From Auricularia sp. M13 (Eukaryota > Basidiomycota > Agaricomycetes > Auriculariales > Auriculariaceae), in assembly GCA_037042915.1 (NCBI GenBank), contig CM073202.1, forward strand, positions 2,294,001-2,358,000: a stretch of 64,000 nucleotides of DNA. The letters are read 5' to 3'. This document shows positions 1-10,696 of the stretch, in pieces (position 1 is the first letter of the stretch; the number at the start of each line of letters is the position of its first letter). A program made the translations under genes and the position numbers. Below the pieces are notes generated by a model. It was given only the letters and a program-made list of their open reading frames with translations. It had not been told where the DNA came from and ran no database searches.

Positions 1-71
1 TGTGTCTTGCTATGTCGCCTTTATCTTGAAAGGGACGCGATTTTTCCGGCGTGTCAATTTCTGCCCGATCA
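1..71 (-). repeat. Inner end of the left (3') LTR
   Basis: This stretch matches 12193-12263 along its whole visible length and ends at the same base, followed by unrelated sequence on each side. In element orientation it starts TGATCGGGCAG, so the LTR begins with TG. The rest of this LTR lies before base 1. Confidence 0.88.
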
Positions 72-88
72 TCCGCGGGGTACTTTGA

Positions 89-1168
89 ATGTGCACGTCC
101 CTGTGCATCAAATTGCGAAGCATCAGGGACCCGCAAAATCGCGTCGCCATAAAAGGTCCTCGGAATGCTAAGTCGTGTCCTCCAACCCGCATTCGTCATG
201 CAGTCTTTCGTCAATACCTCCTCTCTCAGGTCTACGTCTTCCCGACGTTCCTGTCGTTCGCCCACGTCGCCCGTCGCGCTGTTGAGCGTCATCGCGAAAT
301 CGACGAGGCTATCGCCACGCAACATGCTCAGCTCGCGGCCATCTCGCGCGCGGTGTCCGAGAATTATCGCGCCCTCGATAGCATCACCAAGACGGCCGCC
401 AAAGTTATCCAGACGCTCGCATCTCAAGACTCAATGGCCCTTGGATGGAACCCTGCCTTGGCTGGTCTCTCGACGTACTTCGATCCAAACGCCCCGACTC
501 CCGAGATGCCGGAACCCGCAAAGGTCTACCCGGGACAGTTTACTGTCCTTGCGTTTGACTTCTATGCCACCGTTGCTCAGGATATCGGTACGCAGCTCGG
601 GCGCCTTGTGAGCGCTCCTGACCAAGCGCACGCCGATGAAGTCGGGTTCTTCATCTCGCACTGGCCCGCAATCTCCGTGAGTCGCCGCATTCGGAATAGC
701 GTTTGAAGAGGCTGAACATCCGCGCAGAACACGCTTCTGATTCTTGCCCATTACGCCGGACTCGCGCGCATCTATCGCGAATACGCCAAGTTCGTTGGAA
801 CGCAGTATCAGGTACTCGAGCGCATCCACGCGAACGTCGCTCGCGACTTCCGCTCCGTTCGTCCTTCCTCGTATGCGGGTCTCATGGCCATGTTCAACGT
901 TATCAAGCCGTTCACCACCGAAATCCCGACAGCTACCGCTAGCCTTTGGGAATATGGGGCGCTTGATGAACGGAACCCGTTCCGCTTCGCGACCTTCTCC
1001 CGTACTGACGGCTTCATCCCTGAAGACATCCGTGCCGAGATCGTCCACGACGTTCTTTCGCGTCAGAACATTAACGGCGGCCTGTACGCCACTGGTGAAC
1101 ATGCTGACGCTTTCGAGGCCTTGACTTTTGAGTGCGTTCCGTCTTCGTATTCGCGACTTGATTGCTGA
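89..1168 (+). CDS. Antisense accessory gene A of the LTR element, unknown function
   Basis: This lies between the integrase part and the 3' LTR, on the strand opposite to gag-pol. Long protein-like stretches are present at about 240-700 and 725-1168 with a plausible short GT-AG intron between them (about 677-725). The predicted protein is about 300 residues or more, mostly helical and alanine-rich. An early segment (EIDEAIATQHAQLAAIS) looks coiled-coil-like, and a later segment reads AMFNVIKPFTTEIPTA. I recognise no domain. The first exon and start codon are uncertain; an ATG at 89 is available just inside the LTR border. Codon use resembles the neighbouring genes. It could be a captured host gene or a family-specific accessory gene. 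Confidence 0.5.
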
Positions 1169-1538
1169 TCCGAGTGCGTGGCGGTCCAGTGTCCCGATGT
1201 TCGGCCGTCCGGAGTAACGCGGCGCCGGCGCCTCAGGGTCGAGTTGTTTGACAGTTGACATGTTCTTCGAAGTGTTCCCGCGGAATAGCATTGATTTCTT
1301 GCACCGCCACGTGTTTGTCGCGAGTTGAGTTTGCTGAAGTTGACTCGGGTGAATGGTACTCGTTGCGTGGAACATTCGGGACCGCAGGCTGCTTGTTCTG
1401 AGGCTGCCGTTGCACGGCAAACCGTACTGACCGTCCCGAATTCGTCCAAGTCGTTTGTGAAGGGCTAGAACTGAATACCCCCTGTCTGAGGATATAAGTT
1501 GGTTCCTGTCCCGCATTGCTCTCATTGCGTTTTCCCTC

Positions 1539-3107
1539 ATGTCCAGCCACCGCTCTCGTAAGACGGGACCCCCGAAGAACAGCAAGGGCAAGGCCAAGGC
1601 CAAGGCTGGTGGTCGTCGCGCGCGCGCTGTGGAGCCACCGCCTCCGCCCGTGGAGGAGCCCGTGCCCGTGGATCTCGCGGCCCTCGCTGAATACTGGAAC
1701 GCTCCTGACGACCCGCCCGTGTTGGACTCTTCGCTTCCTTCGTCCTTTGTCTGCTGCCACGGCGACCAGCCGCGCCGTGACGCTCTCCTTGACGCCAACA
1801 AGTTCGTGCTATTCCTCACGGCCATTCGCACCGGCAAGAACGAGCATGAGATTCTCTCCCACTTCCCGGTACGTGGTACGATATTGGAAGCGCGCGTTTA
1901 TGCTGACGGTCTCGCAGATCGCTGGCTACGACGACGACTCGGAACCCGTGTGTTGCTTCATGTTGGCCGCGTACTGCGTCATCCCCTCCGAGTGCTACGA
2001 GGAGCTCGACGAGGAGCACCGCCCCGCCTTTATCTTCCTTGCGCGCCTCTTTCTGGCATACAAGTTCGCGGCCGGCGCTTGCCACAACGACCAGGGCCCT
2101 CGTCCCGCTCGCGCCTCCAATCACTGGAAGCGGCAAGCGACTCGCCTCCTCGATCTCGGGGCGTACACTTTCGATTTCGGCTCTGCGCACCGCAACGCGC
2201 TGCTTACGATCCACTCGCTGTACGGTAGCCTCGGCGTCGAGCTCGACGAGCTGCCTTCCCCGCTGCGCCAGTTCCCCGAGGAGAAGAAGCTCCTCATGCT
2301 CTCGTTCTACCCGCACACGTCGACGACCATCATGTCCGCCTTCCTCTGCGAGTGGTGCCGCGGCTTAGGGGAAAGTCGCTCTCAAGTCGCGCCAAACTTC
2401 CAGTGGCGCAACTGCCTCCAGTGGGCGGACACGAAGGCCTGCTACGCCTGCTGGCGCAGCCATGGTTCGAAGCGCGTCTGCTTCACGCTCTGCGACGAGG
2501 AGGCCGAGCACACGCCCACGCCAGAGCCCGAGGACGGTGACGAGTACGTCGAGAGCGCCTCGGTTCGTCCTTCGTCTTTCCCGCGCTTCGATATTCCACT
2601 GATCACTTGTTGCAGAAGCGAAAGCGCGACTCGTCGCCGATCGCGGGTTCGTCCACGCTTTCTCCCCGCAAGCGCACGAAGACGGACTCGGACTTCAAGC
2701 CCGACATCCTCGCGCCGCCATTCCTGCGCGACGAGAAGTTCGTGCCGTACAGGGTGTCGCCCTCGTCTCAAGAGAACATCGCTCGCAACACAGGCTACCT
2801 CGACTTCGAGTTGCTGCTCAAGCACTTCTTCAAGCGCGACGAGGAGCTCGTCAACGCTCTCATGATGCCCTTCGCGTTCCTCACGGAACACTCGACGCGC
2901 CTCAAGGCCCTCGAACTCGACTTGTCGGAGATCCGTGCCACCCTGCCCGGATTCGCGCAGGAAATGAAGGAAATCCACGCGAAGCTCGCGCGGGAGCGCG
3001 CCATCGCCGCCGGCACTGAGGCTGATGCCGAAGGAGAGCTCGTCGACGAGCTCGCCCCCTTGGCGACTCCGAAGGTGCCCTCGCGTCCGATGAGCAAGGC
3101 CTCTTGA
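1539..3107 (+). CDS. Antisense accessory gene B of the LTR element, Cys-cluster protein
   Basis: The second plus-strand gene in the 3' part of the retroelement starts at ATG 1539. It has a Lys/Arg/Pro-rich N-terminus, then a globular middle, then a cysteine-rich patch around 2345-2490 (CxxC in ECEWC-like context followed by CYACW and CFTLC), then an acidic stretch, a KRKR-type basic motif near 2620 and a helical C-terminus ending at 3107. Two short introns are likely (near 1868-1918 and 2563-2616). The Cys cluster and basic stretches suggest a nuclear, nucleic-acid-binding protein, but this is inference. It is convergent with the integrase part, which ends at 3377. I do not recognise the family with certainty. 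Confidence 0.55.
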
Positions 3108-3376
3108 GTGTCCCGTAGGTAGCTTCTCGCGTTTCGCATGTGGCGTCCCGTCTGTCGTTCTCGCCGAATTGGCCTCCGCGCCCCTTTTGTACTCGTTTGC
3201 GACCAAAGTCGCCCGCAATCACATCGAACTTGTCTCGTCTTTGTTGTACAGAGTGAACTTGAAGTCTGAAACGCAAAAATGAGTGCAAAAAGGCTCCGGA
3301 ACTACTTACTGAGTGTAACAAAAGTCGAAAATAAATATTGTTGCCGAGCCGAGAGTGTTGGCATGAATGAACTTCG

Positions 3377-5545
3377 TTAATTGTCGTTGGTCCCGGGGTC
3401 GGCGTCGAGCTCGGTTTCATCTTCGTCGTCGACTGGTTGCGGCGCGTTCGCCCGCTCCCAAACGTATTGCGGCGTATTCTCCACGATTTGCTTGACGTTG
3501 TAACGCACATTTGCACGAGCGTGATAGAGGCGTACACGTGCTGCCGCAATTCGATCCACAATTACTGCCGAGTCGAGTTCCGCACAAATGTATGATCCTC
3601 CCGAATGTCTCCTGAGCACAATAAACGGCCCTAGCCATCTCGGTTTTGGTTTCCGATTGTGCTCTAGTTCGATTCTCGAGTTCTTGACCAGTACGAGCGT
3701 GCCTGGCGCAATGTTGTCCGGTGCTTTGAGTCCGTGATAGCTCTTGAGCATACGCTCAGCCGCTTTTGCGCGGAACTGCCGCACTCGTTCCCTCATCGCA
3801 GCAATGTCTTCGTCTCGTTTCTCCAGCTGGCGCGCCCGTGTTGCAATAAGCTCCTCCGTTGTCATCGGGGGTTGCATTGGCGGGACAAGCCAGGTCGCCT
3901 GTTCGAAATCGAGAGGGAGCATGGGCTCGCATCCATGTACCATTCGATACGGTGACATTCCGAGGTGCTTCTTTACCGTCACGCGTTCCGCCCAGAAGAC
4001 TGAGTGTGCCTTAGAGGCCCACTTCTGTGGTTCGGTACCACACGCCTTCATGAGTGATTCGCGCACATCAAAGTGCTTGCGCTCGACTATGCCATTTGAT
4101 CGCGAATTGTACGCCGATATGCGAATATGACGGATCCCGTGTTTCTCACTGAGATAATCAACTGCCTTTACGACGTCCGCGCCGTTATCGGTAGCGATTT
4201 CTGCGAGAACTCCCCAGCGGCAAAGTATCTCTTCGAAAATGAAACGCCCGAGAGTGACGCCAGTCACTTTCGCGAGAGCTCTCCATTCCGGGAAGCTGGC
4301 TGTCGCGCATCTGCCCTGCACCAACGCCTTCTTGCCTTCGGACATTACCGACATGAGCATCACGTCAATGTGACACTTGAAGAATAGGCCGGGTACGAAT
4401 GGCACCGTTTGTGGAATCCGCTGGTGCCCCAATTGGCGAATCTGGCACTGATGACAAGTGCGTAGATACCAGCGAATGTCCGTGTCCATATCGTGCCAGA
4501 AATACCGTTCTCGCACGTGTGCGCGAACCGGAAAGTATCCCTTGTGCCCAAGTTCGTCGTGCGCGAGCTTCATCTTCTCTAGTCGCTTGTCGTTGTCGAA
4601 TACCACTGCCTTGTGCCTTCCGTCTTCGCTTCGCCGGTAGAGTACGTCGCCAAGTACGAAATACTGAGATGCCTTGCGTACCAACGCGTGAAACTTGTCG
4701 CGCGGCATATTCGGGTCGCGGTCGCCCGACTGTAGGAACTTGAAGATGGTCGGTAGCTCTTTGTCGCGTCGTCGTCCTTTTGCGCCTCTAGGAATCTTGA
4801 CTTCTCCTTCGGGTTCTGTTGCTATTTCCCGAATTCGAGTTTCCGCGTTCGCCTCTTGCATTGGCTCTTGCGATTGCTCCTCTTCGCGTTCGGGACTTGC
4901 GGGACGTCCTTCTTGCTGCTCTTGTTTGTCCTCCTCGCCTGAGACGGATTCGTCGCCATAATCTTCATTTTCGTCGTTTTCGCGCGCGTTTTTGTCGGAG
5001 TCTGACTCCTCTCCGCGGGGTACTTTGGATGGTTGCGTCCTCGCACCACTACGCAGCGTCGCGTATACGTCGAAAATGAAGACTTCCTGTTGATGACGTG
5101 GCCGCTGGGGCACGTTGAGCTGAATTCCCAACGCCTTTGCGAGTCGCGGAGTGCTCTCAAACACGTGATCGAAGACGGGTCTTCGCGCGTTTTCGAGTTC
5201 TATCGCAAATCCCAAAGCCTTGTCCAACCACTCGTCTGCATCGTCGGGCTCGTCCTCGTCTTCAGGTGCTGCCGGTCTTCGTGAAAGTCCGTCCGCTCCG
5301 TGTGTTTCGTCGCAGGAACATGCACTATTCTCGGGTTGAACAACAAAACGCCCGCAATCCAACGGTTGATAGTCGCGTTGGGCTGCATGTCCGGGTTGTT
5401 GAGCATTCCCTTGATGTACTTCGCGTCGACTTCTACCACCAAGGAGTGTACGCCATAAATGTATGCGCGCACAGCCCTTAATGATCGAAACAGCCCATGT
5501 AGTTCGAGTTTCGCCTGCGAATAGCGACTTTCGCGATCGTTCCAC
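3377..5545 (-). CDS. Retroelement integrase part
   Basis: This is the 3' part of pol. It shows an HHCC zinc-binding pattern (HDELGHKGYF followed by CHQCQ), then an integrase core with a TDNGADVV block and a downstream SRSNGIVERKHFDVRE block, and a C-terminal region with a VLVKNSRIELEH segment typical of Ty3/Gypsy integrases. An acidic linker precedes the zinc finger. As part of a fossil-type element it is described only by span and domains. Confidence 0.88.
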   Translation of the reverse strand: MERSRKSLFAGETRTTWAVSIIKGCARIHLWRTLLGGRSRREVHQGNAQQPGHAAQRDYQPLDCGRFVVQPENSACSCDETHGADGLSRRPAAPEDEDEPDDADEWLDKALGFAIELENARRPVFDHVFESTPRLAKALGIQLNVPQRPRHQQEVFIFDVYATLRSGARTQPSKVPRGEESDSDKNARENDENEDYGDESVSGEEDKQEQQEGRPASPEREEEQSQEPMQEANAETRIREIATEPEGEVKIPRGAKGRRRDKELPTIFKFLQSGDRDPNMPRDKFHALVRKASQYFVLGDVLYRRSEDGRHKAVVFDNDKRLEKMKLAHDELGHKGYFPVRAHVRERYFWHDMDTDIRWYLRTCHQCQIRQLGHQRIPQTVPFVPGLFFKCHIDVMLMSVMSEGKKALVQGRCATASFPEWRALAKVTGVTLGRFIFEEILCRWGVLAEIATDNGADVVKAVDYLSEKHGIRHIRISAYNSRSNGIVERKHFDVRESLMKACGTEPQKWASKAHSVFWAERVTVKKHLGMSPYRMVHGCEPMLPLDFEQATWLVPPMQPPMTTEELIATRARQLEKRDEDIAAMRERVRQFRAKAAERMLKSYHGLKAPDNIAPGTLVLVKNSRIELEHNRKPKPRWLGPFIVLRRHSGGSYICAELDSAVIVDRIAAARVRLYHARANVRYNVKQIVENTPQYVWERANAPQPVDDEDETELDADPGTNDN

Positions 5546-7242
5546 GTGATGGATCCATACCGCGATGGGTACCGCTTCTTGTCGTCGCCTAGTTGTAGCA
5601 GAATGTAGCCAACACCAATGACGGACGAGTCGACTGCGAGTATGACATCGTTGTATGACGCGTAGTCAATCGGCTTGAGTCCTGGGGCTTCCGTGACCAA
5701 CTTCTTGAGCCGCTGCATCGCTGCATCGCACTCGGGAGTCCACTCGAACTCTGCGTCCTTCTTGGTGAGCTGGTACAGCGGCCGAGCCTCACGCGCGAAG
5801 TCTTTGATCCAGAGTTTCGATACGCCACACGTCCCAAGAAAAGCGCGCACATGTGTCACATTCTGCGGCGTCGGCCAGTCGAGTATCTTCTTGACGTTTC
5901 CCTTCTCAGGATGTCTCCCTTCGAAGTTGCAACGATACCCCACAATGACTGCCTCAGGCTGTGCAATGATTGCCTTCTTTCCCGAAACGGAAGCACCCGC
6001 CTTCTTCAAACGATGAAGGATCCGGTTTAGCGTCATCGCGTGTTCCCATACGTAACGCCGTATTCCCGGGTTGTCCGGATGCGTCTGGTACGTCCCGTCG
6101 TCGTTTTTGTAGTACGACCGCGAGCCTTTCCCGACAACGTCGTCGATAAAGCAGTTCGCGAATCGCGGAATCTCGTCGAGCAGGATGACAGTTACGTTTG
6201 CTTGCTGAATGGGAACTGAGTTCGTGTACCCCATTGGCAATCCAACATTCCGTAGTACCCCGACAGGTGTTTGAAACGCCGTCAGGTCACGGTAAGCCTC
6301 ATCAATCAGTTGCTGGTCGTAAGATGAGAATAGGTCGAGTACCGACAATAGCGTAAATCCTGCGCACTCTTCCGAGAACTCATCAGGCTGGGGAATGAGA
6401 CCCGCATCCCGAATGGTGTGCTCGTTAAGCGGCTGCAAATCATGCACTATGCGAAGACTCTTGCCATCTTTCTTTACGACGCAGAACCAACTGTTGCGAT
6501 ACGAGGAGTTGCACTCTTCATATACGCCGGCTTTGATCTTCTCCTTTAACAGCTCGATGAGACTGTCGCGAATAGAGGGTGGTATCGGCACATGACGTTT
6601 GGTCCATGGCACATGCGGAAGCACGGCGAGTTTGACAGGCGGGAAGTAGTCTGATCGAAAGCGACCTCGTTCCGCCTCTGTCCATGCAAACGCGGTTTCA
6701 TTGGCAGCGACGATAGCTTTGAACAGCTCCTTTTCCTCGTCCCACAAATGCGCAGAGTCCTCAATCTTGAAGCCGGCCATTCGTTCCGTCGTCATATATG
6801 TCGTGGGCACGAAATCCGCGGGTTTGGCGCCGATTACTGGTAAGGTCATCAGCGGATCAGACGGTCGTCGTCGTACTATCCGGTATTCCTCTGGCATCGG
6901 AGCGTTCTGCGGGTGTACCTTGAGTAACGCGGACTTGTAGGGCCTCCGTCCGAGTCCTGCCGCGTTCGGTCGCTGTTTGTCTTCGCCCTTCGGCTGTCTC
7001 CGTTCCATCACGTTAAAGACAGTCGCGAAGATGCCAGTGTCAATGCCAGCCGGTTTGCGTGACGGAAACTCGAGTTCGCTGACGCCCATGGGAATAGCTT
7101 GCGGGTGCCGAAAGCTGCGCGTGTCACGTGACAATCGTAGCGGCGGTACCGTTTTGACTGGTCGTGGAGGCATTGCGGCGCGGCGTCGTCGCCGCCGATC
7201 GTCAGTGTTACCGTCATAGCGAAGTCTTCGTCGTGTTCCCAC
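5200..7242 (-). CDS. Retroelement reverse transcriptase / RNase H part
   Basis: The reverse transcriptase domain shows the blocks YRNSWFCVVKKDGKSLRIV, LDLFSSYDQ, VGLPMGYTNSVPIQQ and the FIDDVVGKG catalytic box (the xxDD motif), followed by the thumb (FLGTCGVSKLWIKDFA) and an RNase H domain beginning near ILAVDSSVIGVGYILLQ. The LDLFSSYDQ and LGTCG styles are those of Ty3/Gypsy elements in basidiomycetes. It overlaps the integrase part in a different frame. Confidence 0.92.
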   Translation of the reverse strand: MGTRRRLRYDGNTDDRRRRRRAAMPPRPVKTVPPLRLSRDTRSFRHPQAIPMGVSELEFPSRKPAGIDTGIFATVFNVMERRQPKGEDKQRPNAAGLGRRPYKSALLKVHPQNAPMPEEYRIVRRRPSDPLMTLPVIGAKPADFVPTTYMTTERMAGFKIEDSAHLWDEEKELFKAIVAANETAFAWTEAERGRFRSDYFPPVKLAVLPHVPWTKRHVPIPPSIRDSLIELLKEKIKAGVYEECNSSYRNSWFCVVKKDGKSLRIVHDLQPLNEHTIRDAGLIPQPDEFSEECAGFTLLSVLDLFSSYDQQLIDEAYRDLTAFQTPVGVLRNVGLPMGYTNSVPIQQANVTVILLDEIPRFANCFIDDVVGKGSRSYYKNDDGTYQTHPDNPGIRRYVWEHAMTLNRILHRLKKAGASVSGKKAIIAQPEAVIVGYRCNFEGRHPEKGNVKKILDWPTPQNVTHVRAFLGTCGVSKLWIKDFAREARPLYQLTKKDAEFEWTPECDAAMQRLKKLVTEAPGLKPIDYASYNDVILAVDSSVIGVGYILLQLGDDKKRYPSRYGSITWNDRESRYSQAKLELHGLFRSLRAVRAYIYGVHSLVVEVDAKYIKGMLNNPDMQPNATINRWIAGVLLFNPRIVHVPATKHTERTDFHEDRQHLKTRTSPTMQTSGWTRLWDLR

Positions 7243-7930
7243 GTGTCTTCTTCCATTCGCGGGACGACTCGGGTGCCATCTTCATTGAGGAGAAAGATGT
7301 ATGGTCTTGGCTGCGCAAACCGATTGTCCGAATCGAGCGTGTAGACCTCAACCGGAATGGTCGTGGATGTCATCGTAATTGCATGTTGCTGATCTTGAGG
7401 CTGATCGTCCGATTTGCCTTCCGTTTCCGGGTTAGGCAGATCCTCTATGAGCATTGTTTGGGCCGTCCTGTTGCCGTTTTGTTCCGTGAATCCAAAGCCG
7501 TAGAGATACCGGAGTCGGTTCTCGAGAAGTCGCTCGTCGGGATAAGCTTCTTGTACACCATCCCCTCCCTCAGAGGGGTCATCATTGGTCGGGGTGGTTA
7601 GTACACTTGCTTTACCTCTCTTGCGACCTCTGCGCGACCGTCGACGTCGCCGAGAGTTTTTGTCCGCCACAACTTCTTCTATCTTCGCAGCCGTCTCCGG
7701 CTGCTGAAGAACCAAGGTACCCGCATGTCCTGCCGCAATCCCGAGAACAAGAGCGCGAACCCAAGCGGGAACTAACTCTTTGGGAAGTGACATTAGCAGC
7801 GTGAACCCAAACATCGCAAGGACGACAGGGTCCTTGAACCTTTCGCGAACATCTTGCGAAACGCCCACAAGACGATCATAGAAGAACAGGGGTTGTATAT
7901 TGCGGAACGGAGAGGCGCGTTCTCTCCGCA

Positions 7931-8683
7931 TCAAAAATCCTTAGACGAGTCTACAGTGCGCGCGAACGCGACAGCGCGGCGCGGTTTGGCGGATCCGGGA
8001 ATAAGCACGGTCTTGTCCGTATTCGGGTCGGTGATTTTGAGCACCATTTCTGACGAAGGGCGGTACGAGATTTCGATCGAGGCGATTGCGCAGAAGGGTG
8101 TTCCGAGAATGAGACTGAATGGCGCGTTCGGGACGACGTGTATGGTGATGAAGAACTTGAGTCCTCCGATGATGACTTCTTGGTCGACAATTGCGCCCAA
8201 GGTACCGGCTACGTTGCCATTCGCGTCGCGCATGTTGGTTGACTTTTCCGAGTACACGGGTGAGCCAATCTTCCTCCATACGCGATCACTCATGCAGCAG
8301 ATAGTCGACCCTGTGTCGATGATTGTCTCGATGGGGACTCCTTCGATGTCGGCGGTGATGACCATCAACGGTAGCGACTCGTGCGCCGCGAAGTCTCCCG
8401 AAGGCGTCCGCTGCAGCGATTGTTCCCACGCAACAACTTGAAACACGTCATTGACGTCGCCGTCGTCGCCGTCGTCCTGGTCGATGATATGTACCTCGCT
8501 TACAGGAGTTCGCCTCGTCGTAGTGTACTTCTGTGCCAAGCGGCGGATGTCTCCTGAAGTCGCGAGCAGTTCCCGAATCGTTGCCGTGATTGGAAGCTCG
8601 AGTACGCGCGTGAACAGTTGTTCGGCCATCGAATCGTCGGTTGCGGGAGCCTTGTTACTAAATGTCACGCCGGCTTCTTCCAT
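7931..8683 (-). CDS. Retroelement aspartic protease part
   Basis: A retropepsin-like segment contains the active-site motif IIDTGSTICCMSD and a downstream SLILGTPFC block, which together form the typical retroviral-type aspartic protease pattern. It lies between the gag zinc knuckle and the reverse transcriptase part, as expected for Ty3/Gypsy elements. Confidence 0.85.
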   Translation of the reverse strand: MEEAGVTFSNKAPATDDSMAEQLFTRVLELPITATIRELLATSGDIRRLAQKYTTTRRTPVSEVHIIDQDDGDDGDVNDVFQVVAWEQSLQRTPSGDFAAHESLPLMVITADIEGVPIETIIDTGSTICCMSDRVWRKIGSPVYSEKSTNMRDANGNVAGTLGAIVDQEVIIGGLKFFITIHVVPNAPFSLILGTPFCAIASIEISYRPSSEMVLKITDPNTDKTVLIPGSAKPRRAVAFARTVDSSKDF

Positions 8684-10263
8684 CTTGTCTGCGGCTTTCT
8701 TGGTCAGGTCGGCGTGTTTGCGAGCTACCTCGTCGAGTGGAATTGGGACCTGCAGATCGGCCGGCCTCTCTGGTGCGCGTTGAGGTGGAGCTTGTTGACT
8801 GACGGAGTGCTGGCGCGAGCAGCTGCCGGGACGGGAGGATTCCGGGTACCCGTTCCGTGTTCTTCTGCTGCGAGGCTGGCCCCCAGCGTCGTGCCGGAAG
8901 TTCTACACCATCGAACTTCTTATTGCTCGGTCGAAAGCGCCCAGTGGTCTCGTAGTTGTGCACTTGTTCGCGCATCATAAGAAACGCTTGGTACTCGCGT
9001 TCCTCGGGGAGCAACTGGTCGTCTTCGTAATCGACTGGGTCAACGTCGCCGTCCAACAGCATCACGGAATCGTAGTAGTGCGACCGTGCCTGAGCCTCCC
9101 AGTACTCGTCAATACGCTTGCGAATGGGCTTCTCGCGAGGACCCGGAATCATCAGTCCGCCTGGGAATACCATCCTTCCCAATGGATCTTCCGTTATCTT
9201 TCCCGCATTCAGGTATTCCTGACGCATGGGGCATTGACGCATCATGTGTCCCGATTCGTCACAGAATAGACAACGGTCGTGTCCAATCCGGGAGGTGGTA
9301 TCACCCGTTCGGGAGGACCAAATCTTCCCGCGGTATACCCGCTAGGGCCTGTTGCGTGCGTGTGATTATGCACTGGTCGAGCCGGGCCAAGTCGCGCTTC
9401 CAACTTTTCCTCGATGAGCTGTGCGACACTCGCGATCAGGCGATCATCGGGACCTTCGCGTTTGACGGCTGCCGGGGCTGCACCGACACTGAGACCTCGC
9501 GCGAATCAATTGCAATCGGCGAGTACGCGAGTTTAATCGCGCCCGGCATCTCAGCGATCGAGTTTTTTGCCAGGAAGCGAACCGCGTCCGCAATGTCATC
9601 AATCTCGAGTTCGTGATAGTGCTGGTCGGGAAACTTCCACTCAAGGCGTCTCTCGATACGCCCGCGTTCTTCTGCTGTAAAGGCCGACAGGTAGAGCTCT
9701 TGCTTTTGGTGCACAATGCCCTGACGCTGCAACGACTTTTGACAAGCGTTGAACTCTCGGGTATACCGATTGACATCCTCGGGGGAGCGCAGCGAGCGTC
9801 CCTTCCAGGTATCTATCTTCTCCTTCAGCTCCTCGAACGTATACTCCTTGATGGTACCGTTCTCGGGATACGCGCGCAACACTTGAGCCTTAAACTCTTC
9901 CCAGGTAGAGTTATCACCGAACTCTTCGAGTTGCATCCACTGATTGCGCGTGTCACGGTTGACATAATCAACCACAACCTTCTTCCATCGGTCGGCTCCA
10001 ATCGCGGCTAGTCGCGCCCGATTTTCGAACGTCTCGAGGAAGGTCCCGATTTTGTATGGGTCACCGTCAAATCGCGGCGCACCCTTCTCGTCTGGGTACG
10101 GGAGGGGAACGCGTGCTTGTTGAGCGGCTGGAGCTTGCTGGCCTGGAGGCACAGCGGGAAGGTTCTGTACTGCACGCTGCATGAACGTGAACAGTAGGTT
10201 GCCGAAGGCCGCTTCCATTTCTGGATTGCCTGGCGGGTTGGGGGGGTTTCCGTCATCGTCCAT
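8658..10263 (-). CDS. Retroelement gag part (capsid-like and zinc-knuckle regions)
   Basis: The gag-type capsid region lies at about 9436-10263. It starts from ATG 10263 and contains EEFKAQVLRAYPE and VNRYTREFNACQKSLQ, the signature of the retrotransposon gag family. A CxxC...H...C zinc-knuckle-like motif (CDESGHMMRQC) follows at about 9220-9270, then a hinge rich in Ser/Arg. The parts do not share one frame throughout. The 5' LTR lies just upstream. Confidence 0.8.
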
Positions 10264-10696
10264 CTCTTGGAAGTATGGATGTTCCTCTGCGAGAGGTATG
10301 CGATTGACAGGTGATGGAGTGCGTGGTGCAAGTGAAGCAAATCGAGAACGACGGGGTGCGACGTCTTGATCTGAATCTTCTCGCGAACGTGAGGAATGAA
10401 ACTCAGGTTCCGACTCAGGGTCTCGTTCCGAGAAGGTGAGAGAAGAGAGGGAAGAAGGGGGGGAAAATGGTAAGGAAACCGATGTAGATGTATGGGGGTT
10501 CGCTTGCGTGAGTGATGATGTTGAGGCAACAGGAATGGTTGCGTGGCGAACACGAGAACGAGTTCGTGCGGCAGGACCAGGTGAAGCCGTCGCAATCTCG
10601 ACGCAAGTAAGTGGTGGGGGTGTGTGAAAGGGATAAACAGGGAGCCTGAACCGTTTGTAAGACTAGTTCAAAGACTCCCTGCGGTGGTCACCACTT

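Noticed and set aside
431-1837. 468-codon minus-strand frame over the accessory genes
   Set aside because: It lies opposite to better supported plus-strand exons, has no domain, and reflects GC-rich codon periodicity.
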